In this document: positions 5,187 through 9,757 of the stretch, in pieces
Position numbering within the stretch: the first letter of the stretch is position 1
Layout of the letters: each line of letters starts with the position of its first letter
Origin: Candidatus Levyibacteriota bacterium
Lineage (GTDB): Bacteria; Patescibacteria; Microgenomatia; Levybacterales; UBA12049
Length of the DNA: 9,757 nt
NCBI GenBank assembly: GCA_016182425.1
Contig: JACPGP010000017.1
Span: forward strand, 1 to 9,757
Direction: 5' to 3'
The notes under the pieces: generated by a model
Seen by the model: the letters and a program-made list of their open reading frames with translations, nothing else
What the model was told of the DNA's origin: nothing
Databases searched by the model: none
Position numbers and translations under genes: made by a program

Positions 5187-5204
5187 TGTCATCCAAACAA
5201 CAGA
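5187..5204 (+). repeat. 18-bp direct repeat, copy B
   Basis: Identical to 4770-4787. Here it is outside any supported gene and lies just before AGGAGG (5211-5216) and the ATG at 5221, so it looks like a displaced copy of the tail of the thioredoxin-like gene now serving as leader sequence for the redox cassette. Confidence 0.75.
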
Positions 5205-5220
5205 ATTAAGAGGAGGTTAG

Positions 5221-5415
5221 ATGTATATTTTAAACATGAACATCAAAAAAATTTTAAGTAGTACTGTACTGAAAGACTTGTACTTGCTTTTAACGGCGCC
5301 TATAGACAGTCCTGTTAAAAAACCTATCAATGATAAAAACGCTGAATATATTTTAGATAATCTGATTGTGGGAAAAATGAAAGGAGGTAAATATGTCGCA
5401 CGGACCGCATCATAA
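5221..5415 (+). CDS. Small protein of unknown function (64 aa)
   Basis: A 64-residue protein with a clear AGGAGG (5211-5216) four bases before the ATG; a second in-frame ATG at 5236 is less well placed. The sequence has a moderately hydrophobic stretch (VLKDLYLLLTAPI) and a charged C-terminal half, with no cysteine and no motif I recognise. Its end overlaps the next gene by 23 bases: the codons for KGGK carry that gene's ribosome binding site, so the two should be translated together. It is the first gene of the redox cassette. The function is unknown, and the strong start signal and overlap are the main reasons to accept it. Confidence 0.5.
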   Translation: MYILNMNIKKILSSTVLKDLYLLLTAPIDSPVKKPINDKNAEYILDNLIVGKMKGGKYVARTAS

Positions 5416-5554
5416 TTGTTTAATGTGCACTGTGGCAAAAACAGTGGGGATGATGGAAAAACATCCCAAAGGCTGTGATTGTGAAACTCATCCTAAAAAG
5501 AAGGATGAGCAAAAAGCTGAGATTACAGAAACCTCAACCCTGCCCTTCATATGA
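5393..5554 (+). CDS. 53-residue His/Cys-rich putative metal-binding protein
   Basis: A short gene easily missed by length cut-offs. A perfect AAGGAGGT (5381-5388) precedes the ATG at 5393, and the frame runs to TGA at 5552-5554. The N-terminus is dense in ligands: MSHGPHHNCLMC, then EKHPKGCDCETHPK, giving Cys9, Cys12, Cys28, Cys30 and His3, 6, 7, 24, 33 within 33 residues. The tail is charged and probably disordered. CxxC plus CxC plus histidines suggests one Zn, Cu or other thiophilic-metal site, or a small thiol carrier. It is followed after 31 bases by the glutaredoxin-like gene with its own AGGAGG, so it likely belongs to the same transcript. No known family is recognised. Metal binding is inferred from composition; the reading frame is supported by the ribosome binding site and context. 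Confidence 0.65.
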   Translation: MSHGPHHNCLMCTVAKTVGMMEKHPKGCDCETHPKKKDEQKAEITETSTLPFI

Positions 5555-5585
5555 ATAGAGAGGTAGAATAAAGGAGGAAAAATAG

Positions 5586-5873
5586 ATGAAACAAAAATTA
5601 AAGATAATTTTTTACGGGGCAAATTGGTGTCCAGATTGCCGTCGTTCAAGGGCGTATTTGGATCAACAAAAAGTAGAATACGAGTATATTAATATTGAAG
5701 AAGTTCCTGGTGCAGCAGAGGAGGTTGAAAAAATCAATAAGGGTTATCGGTCAATACCAACAATTATTTTCCCTGATGGCCAAGTGCTAGTTGAACCATC
5801 TAACGCGCAGTTACAGAAAGCGCTTGATGCAAATAAAAATTTCATCATTACACATAAAGGTAAAAAGAGATAA
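5586..5873 (+). CDS. Glutaredoxin / mycoredoxin-like thiol oxidoreductase
   Basis: A 95-residue thioredoxin-fold protein. The first strand KIIFYGANW leads into the active site CPDC (Cys15/Cys18), followed by helix RRSRAYLDQQ, the strand YEYINIEE, the cis-proline loop SIPT (Pro58) and the strand-turn PTIIFPDGQVLVEPS. The TWC/NWC start, the INIEEVPGAAEEV segment and the IPTIIFPDG-LVEPS ending resemble actinobacterial mycoredoxins and NrdH-like redoxins rather than classical GSH glutaredoxins. It should reduce disulfides or mixed disulfides in the cytoplasm using the CxxC pair. AAGGAGG (5571-5577) lies eight bases before the ATG. A flavoprotein disulfide reductase starts 11 bases after its stop and is the obvious candidate electron donor (inference). 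Confidence 0.9.
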   Translation: MKQKLKIIFYGANWCPDCRRSRAYLDQQKVEYEYINIEEVPGAAEEVEKINKGYRSIPTIIFPDGQVLVEPSNAQLQKALDANKNFIITHKGKKR

Positions 5874-5884
5874 AATAATAAAGT

Positions 5885-7231
5885 ATGAAGAAATTTGATG
5901 TGATTGTTGTAGGAAGTGGCGCAGGTCTTGAGGTAGCTTCATTTGCTGCTGAAAAGGGAATGTCTGTTGCAATAGTGGAAGAAGGTCCTTTAGGTGGGAC
6001 TTGTCTTAATCGTGGTTGTATCCCGTCTAAGATGTTAATCCATTCAGCTGATGTAGTTGAAACAATTAAAAGTTCTGAAAAATTTGGAATAAAGTCCAGA
6101 ATTGAAAATATAGATTTTGCATCTATTGTCAAAAGAGTTTCAGAGATGGTAGATACAGATTCAAGCGGTATAGAGAAAGCAATTCGAGAGAGTGGAAATC
6201 CAACTCTGTATAAAATGCATGGAAAATTTATTGGTCCCAAAAAGATGCAGGTAGGTTCGGAGCAAATTGAGGCTGATAAAGTATTTATAGTGGGTGGCAC
6301 CAGACCCTCAATTCCATCTCTTCCTGGATTGGAAACTACACCATATCTTGACAGCACCAAAGCTTTGAGATTAGAAAAACAACCGGAGCATCTGGTAATT
6401 ATAGGCGGCGGTTATATTGCAGCAGAACTGGCTCACTTTTATGGAGCATTAGGGACTAAAATTACTATCTTAGTTCGGGGTGAGAAGATACTGAAGGAAG
6501 AGGATGAAGAAATAGCAGACTGGATAACCCGCGAGTTTTCTAAGAAGTATCAGATTTTATTTAATGCTGAAGCAGAAACAGTTTCATACCAGGATAGCAA
6601 ATTTACCATAAAATTAAAAGGTGATGGCAACAAGATTATTGCTGATCAATTGCTGGTGGCAGCCGGTAGAATTCCCAACACTGATATACTGGATATTAAA
6701 GCCACAGGAGTTGAGATGGATGATAAAGGATTTATTAAAGTTAATCAGTATCTGGAAACTAATGTGGAAGGAGTATGGGCCTTTGGGGACATTTTGGGGA
6801 TTTTACCTTTCAGGCATACAGCCAATGATCAGGTAGGTTTTGCAATTAGGGATGCTTTTACTGATAAAAAAGTACCGTTTGATCCCTTTGCCATAGGACA
6901 CGCAGTTTTTTCCTCTCCTCAAGTTGGAGGTGTGGGAAAAACAGAGCAGGAGCTTAAAAAGATGGGAATTAAATATAAAGTGGGTAAAGCAGAACTTAAA
7001 GATACAGGAATGGGAGGAGCGCTGCAGGAAAATGGTTTGGCGAAAGTATTAGTTGATGAACAGAATAATATTTTAGGCGTTCATATTATTGGGCCTGATG
7101 CCTCCATTTTAATACATGAGGCTATAGTTGCCATGAAGGCAAATGGTAAAATAGGTGCAATCACGAATTCTGTTTATATCCATCCGGCTTTGTCTGAATG
7201 GTTACAAAGAGCATTCTTTGCTATAGAATAA
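5885..7231 (+). CDS. FAD-dependent disulfide reductase, mycothione reductase / lipoamide dehydrogenase type
   Basis: A 448-residue pyridine nucleotide-disulfide oxidoreductase. It has FAD-binding GSGAG (10-14), the redox disulfide GGTCLNRGCIPSK (Cys40/Cys45), nucleotide-binding IIGGGYIAAELAHFYGALG with an Arg soon after the second strand (LVRGEK), the second FAD motif WAFGDI and the C-terminal catalytic pair in IHPALSEWLQRAF (His433, Glu438). Unlike the MerA in this window it has the His/Glu dyad and no CC tail, so it reduces a thiol disulfide rather than Hg(II). IHPALSE and CLNRGCIPSKML recall mycothione reductases and archaeal-type lipoamide dehydrogenases; the substrate is not decided. No 2-oxoacid dehydrogenase genes are near, and the glutaredoxin-like gene lies directly upstream, which favours a low-molecular-weight thiol or the redoxin itself (inference). 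Only weak purine-rich sequence precedes the ATG. Confidence 0.9.
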   Translation: MKKFDVIVVGSGAGLEVASFAAEKGMSVAIVEEGPLGGTCLNRGCIPSKMLIHSADVVETIKSSEKFGIKSRIENIDFASIVKRVSEMVDTDSSGIEKAIRESGNPTLYKMHGKFIGPKKMQVGSEQIEADKVFIVGGTRPSIPSLPGLETTPYLDSTKALRLEKQPEHLVIIGGGYIAAELAHFYGALGTKITILVRGEKILKEEDEEIADWITREFSKKYQILFNAEAETVSYQDSKFTIKLKGDGNKIIADQLLVAAGRIPNTDILDIKATGVEMDDKGFIKVNQYLETNVEGVWAFGDILGILPFRHTANDQVGFAIRDAFTDKKVPFDPFAIGHAVFSSPQVGGVGKTEQELKKMGIKYKVGKAELKDTGMGGALQENGLAKVLVDEQNNILGVHIIGPDASILIHEAIVAMKANGKIGAITNSVYIHPALSEWLQRAFFAIE

Positions 7232-7236
7232 TATTT

Positions 7237-8064
7237 ATGCATATACTATTTGATATTGGCGGAACAAATATGAGACTGGCTGTTTCCCGCGACGGGAAAA
7301 ATATTGAAGAGCCTAAAATTCTTAAGACGCCTAAGGATTTTGATGAAGGCATGGCGCTTTTTAAAAAAACCGTATTGAATCTTTCCAGTGGAGAAAAGAT
7401 TAAGGTTTCAGCAGGCGGTATTGCCGGACCGCTTGATGGAAATAAAGAACGGTTAATAAATTCGCCAAACCTACCTGATTGGATCAATAAACCGCTTAAG
7501 GAAGCTATAGAAAAAATTACCAGTGCCCCTGCCTATATAGAAAATGATGCTGCTGTTGTAGGTTTGGGAGAAGCAATAGTAGGGGCAGGAGGGGATTATG
7601 CTATTGTGGTTTACATAACGGTTAGTACCGGAGTTGGAGGAGCACGAATTGTTGATGGAAAAATTGACAGAAGCGCAATGGGTTTTGAACCCGGTCATCA
7701 GATTCTTGAAATAAACGGATTATTATGTCCAACTTGCGGTATTCCAGGCCATTTGGAAGCATATGTCTCGGGGACTGCTATTAGCAAAAAGTATGGTAAA
7801 AAACCACAAAATATAACTGATGATAAGGTTTGGGATGAGGTTGCATATTATTTAGCTTTCGGAATACATAACTCACTCCTGCATTGGTCGCCGGATGTTG
7901 TTATTCTTGGAGGTTCAATGATGAAACACATATCGCTTCAAAAAATTACAGAGAATCTTCACAAAATTTTGACCATTTTCCCTAAGGCACCTTTAGTAAA
8001 ACGGGCGGAACTTAATGATAAAGGCGGATTGTACGGAGCTTTATCTATGATACAAAACATATGA
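7237..8064 (+). CDS. ROK-family sugar kinase (probable glucokinase)
   Basis: A 275-residue cytoplasmic ROK kinase that would phosphorylate glucose or a related hexose with ATP. Motifs: phosphate-binding DIGGTNMRLAV (6-16), the catalytic END (Asp104), TVSTGVGGA (128-136) and the zinc/sugar region from GHQ (His154) to CPTCGIPGHLE (164-174). ROK proteins usually have CxCGxxGCxE there; here it is CxxCGxxGHxE, one residue longer, with the last Cys replaced by His172. A zinc site with two Cys and two His remains possible. The frame opens earlier (ATG 7198) but that would overlap the upstream reductase by 34 bases; the ATG at 7237, five bases after its stop, places the phosphate loop at the usual distance. 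The stop overlaps the next start as ATGA. The neighbouring alpha-glucosidase makes glucose the likeliest substrate. Confidence 0.88.
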   Translation: MHILFDIGGTNMRLAVSRDGKNIEEPKILKTPKDFDEGMALFKKTVLNLSSGEKIKVSAGGIAGPLDGNKERLINSPNLPDWINKPLKEAIEKITSAPAYIENDAAVVGLGEAIVGAGGDYAIVVYITVSTGVGGARIVDGKIDRSAMGFEPGHQILEINGLLCPTCGIPGHLEAYVSGTAISKKYGKKPQNITDDKVWDEVAYYLAFGIHNSLLHWSPDVVILGGSMMKHISLQKITENLHKILTIFPKAPLVKRAELNDKGGLYGALSMIQNI

Positions 8065-9677
8065 ACGATAAACATAAATTTCAACTTAATTGGTCGCGAA
8101 AAGCTGTTGTTTACCAAATTTATCCACGAAGCTTTAAGGACAGCAATAATGATGGTATTGGCGATTTACAAGGGATAATTGATAAGCTTGATTATTTAAA
8201 TGACGGAACAGAAAAATCTCTCGGTATAGGAGCAATATGGTTATCCCCTATCTATAAATCTCCTATGGTAGACTTCGGTTATGATATCTCGGGTTATACA
8301 GACGTAGATCCTGTTTTTGGCGATCTTAAGACATTCGATCGTTTGGTAAAAGAAGCGCATAAGCGGGATATAAAAGTTATCATGGACTTTGTCGCAAATC
8401 ATACATCAATTGAACACCCATGGTTTAAAGAATCTCGATCCTCAAAAATCAATCCAAAAAGAGATTGGTATATTTGGAAAAACCCAAAGCCTGATGGTTC
8501 ACCGCCGAATAATTGGCTAAGTGTCTTCGGTGGATCTGCTTGGACACTGGATAAAACAACAAATCAGTATTATCTCCACAGTTTTTTGCCGGAGCAGCCG
8601 GATTTAAACTGGCGAAATGTCGAGGTACAAGCCGCAATGGAGAAAGTATTGGAGTTTTGGATGCATAGAGGGGTTGACGGTTTTCGGTCTGATGCCGCCT
8701 ACCATTTGATAAAAGACGATCAACTGCGGGATAACCCAGCCAACCCAACCTATAAAGGAGCTAAAAACTCTTACAACAGTTTAATCCATACGTACAGCCA
8801 GGGTCGGCCGGAAGCTTTAGATACCATGAATACATTTTGTTCCATTTTGGGCCTGCATAGAGATAAGTACATGGTTAGCGAAGCCTATCTTGACATCCCT
8901 GAAATGACCAAGCTTTATAAAGCCTGTTCCAACGGCCTGCATGCTCCTTTTAACTTTAATCTTATATCACTGCCATGGGACGCTAAATTAATCAGAAACC
9001 ACATAGATGATTTTGAGGCATCGCTTAGCAAAAATGATTGGCCTAACTATGTTTTGGGCAATCATGACAGGCCGCGCGTTGTTAGCCGTATTGGTGAAAA
9101 ACGGGCAAGACTATTGGCTATGCTACTTTTTACGCTGCGGGGCATGCCGTTTGTTTATTATGGGGAAGAAATAGGTATGAAAAACATAGATATTCCGGAA
9201 GACTTGCAAAAAGACCTATTTGGGAATCTTTTGGCTGATAATCGTGATGGAGAAAGAACCCCCATGCAATGGGATGATTCAGCTAATGCAGGTTTTTCAA
9301 ATGCAAAACCATGGCTGCCTGTTGGCGAGAAATACAAAGACGTAAACGTTGAGAAAGAATTAGATGATTCCTTATCTATGGTTCATTTGTATCGCCGACT
9401 TATTCACTATCGTACAAATAGCCATGTTCTTCTCCACGGCTCTTATCGCTCCTTAGATTTAGGCGACAATCATGTATTTGCTTATTTGCGTGAACTTAGT
9501 GATGAAAAAATTCTTGTTATATTAAATTTTTCAAAAGACGAAGAATCCGTCTTTTTTCCTTATCAAAAGACAAAGGTTATATGTACTACAAACGGGGAAA
9601 AAGAGGGCAAAATAATTGATATTAACAAAGTAACACTCTCTCCATATCAAGGGTATGTGGTGGAAGTAAAAACTTGA
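8061..9677 (+). CDS. GH13 alpha-glucosidase / oligo-1,6-glucosidase
   Basis: A 538-residue family GH13 enzyme, the usual length for alpha-glucosidases. Conserved regions: VVYQIYPRSFKDSNNDGIGD near the start, DFVANHTS (109-116), GFRSDAAYH with nucleophile Asp211, VSEAY with acid/base Glu274, and GNHD with Asp336. Also present are HSFLPEQPDLNWRN (173-186), YYGEEIG and DGERTPMQWD, typical of alpha-glucosidases that release terminal glucose rather than of amylases. HSFLPEQPDLNWRN and GNHDRPR resemble the GH13_23/GH13_30-type enzymes (assigned by eye). There is no signal peptide, so it acts in the cytoplasm on imported or stored oligosaccharides. The start overlaps the kinase stop (ATGA at 8061-8064), implying coupled production of hydrolase and glucose kinase. 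Trehalose or sucrose as substrate cannot be excluded. Confidence 0.93.
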   Translation: MNDKHKFQLNWSRKAVVYQIYPRSFKDSNNDGIGDLQGIIDKLDYLNDGTEKSLGIGAIWLSPIYKSPMVDFGYDISGYTDVDPVFGDLKTFDRLVKEAHKRDIKVIMDFVANHTSIEHPWFKESRSSKINPKRDWYIWKNPKPDGSPPNNWLSVFGGSAWTLDKTTNQYYLHSFLPEQPDLNWRNVEVQAAMEKVLEFWMHRGVDGFRSDAAYHLIKDDQLRDNPANPTYKGAKNSYNSLIHTYSQGRPEALDTMNTFCSILGLHRDKYMVSEAYLDIPEMTKLYKACSNGLHAPFNFNLISLPWDAKLIRNHIDDFEASLSKNDWPNYVLGNHDRPRVVSRIGEKRARLLAMLLFTLRGMPFVYYGEEIGMKNIDIPEDLQKDLFGNLLADNRDGERTPMQWDDSANAGFSNAKPWLPVGEKYKDVNVEKELDDSLSMVHLYRRLIHYRTNSHVLLHGSYRSLDLGDNHVFAYLRELSDEKILVILNFSKDEESVFFPYQKTKVICTTNGEKEGKIIDINKVTLSPYQGYVVEVKT

Positions 9678-9714
9678 CTATGATTCATGTAATTAATGAG
9701 CTAAAATAAATATA

Positions 9715-9757
9715 ATGAGTTTGAAGATTCGCAATAGTTTAATCATTTTCTCTTTTC
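9715..9757 (+). CDS. Possible start of a further gene, membrane protein (3' partial)
   Basis: An ATG at 9715 opens a frame that runs off the end: a short basic start followed by a hydrophobic run (MSLKIRNSLIIFSF). This looks like the beginning of an N-terminal membrane helix, as in many sensor kinases or small membrane proteins. There is no Shine-Dalgarno; the sequence before it is A/T-rich with TATAAT overlapping the ATG. Only 14 residues are visible, so identity is open. Confidence 0.35.
   Translation, partial: MSLKIRNSLIIFSF

Noticed and set aside
3834..5192. Minus-strand ORFs across both repeat copies sharing the peptide SLHYILDREVIE
   Set aside because: The shared peptide is only the repeat translated on the other strand; the rest of each frame has no coding signs.
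9674..9716. Promoter from TTGACT (9674) with TAAAAT (9702) or TATAAT (9711)
   Set aside because: The spacers would be 22 or 31 bases, outside the usable range.

Overview
The window is about 9.8 kb of low-GC bacterial DNA. Every supported gene lies on the + strand, many are packed with gaps of 1-15 bases or overlaps, and no convincing intrinsic terminator is visible. UGA is a normal stop: it ends the ArsR-type regulator, the ROK kinase and the glycosidase at their expected lengths. The small compact genes, the DUF3179 protein and the loose Shine-Dalgarno use would fit an uncultivated bacterium such as a Patescibacteria/CPR member. That placement is a low-confidence inference because no rRNA or ribosomal-protein marker is present.

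Region 1 (2-1237) is the 3' part of a membrane CcdA-like protein fused to a DUF3179 domain. Region 2 (1243-3890) is a mercury-type detoxification operon. It has a near-consensus sigma70 promoter with an inverted-repeat operator over the start point, then an ArsR/SmtB-type repressor, a mercuric reductase (MerA) without the N-terminal metal-binding domain, a Crp/Fnr-family regulator and a 71-residue cysteine-containing protein. No MerT/MerP/MerC-type transporter is visible.

Region 3 (about 3900-5165) is irregular. It is bracketed by two exact 35-bp copies of a palindromic repeat in direct orientation. Between them lie a small membrane-anchored protein, a decayed thioredoxin-like gene, a five-CxxC zinc-ribbon protein and a 19-codon ORF that ends inside the second repeat copy. 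An 18-bp sequence at the tail of the decayed gene recurs just in front of the next region, pointing to duplication or rearrangement.

Region 4 (5221-7231) is a redox cassette: a 64-residue unknown protein, a 53-residue His/Cys-rich protein behind a strong ribosome binding site, a mycoredoxin/glutaredoxin-like protein and a second FAD disulfide reductase of the mycothione-reductase/lipoamide-dehydrogenase type. These could form an electron path from NAD(P)H to flavoprotein to glutaredoxin to a thiol or metal-bound substrate. Region 5 (7237-9677) follows with a 5-base gap: a ROK-family sugar kinase overlapping by ATGA a GH13 alpha-glucosidase, so oligosaccharide cleavage and glucose phosphorylation are translationally linked. 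The window ends in the first codons of a possible membrane protein.

The main points of interest are the ArsR-controlled merA operon, the cluster of small Cys-rich proteins and two disulfide reductases beside it, and the palindromic repeat pair with a decayed thioredoxin between its copies.
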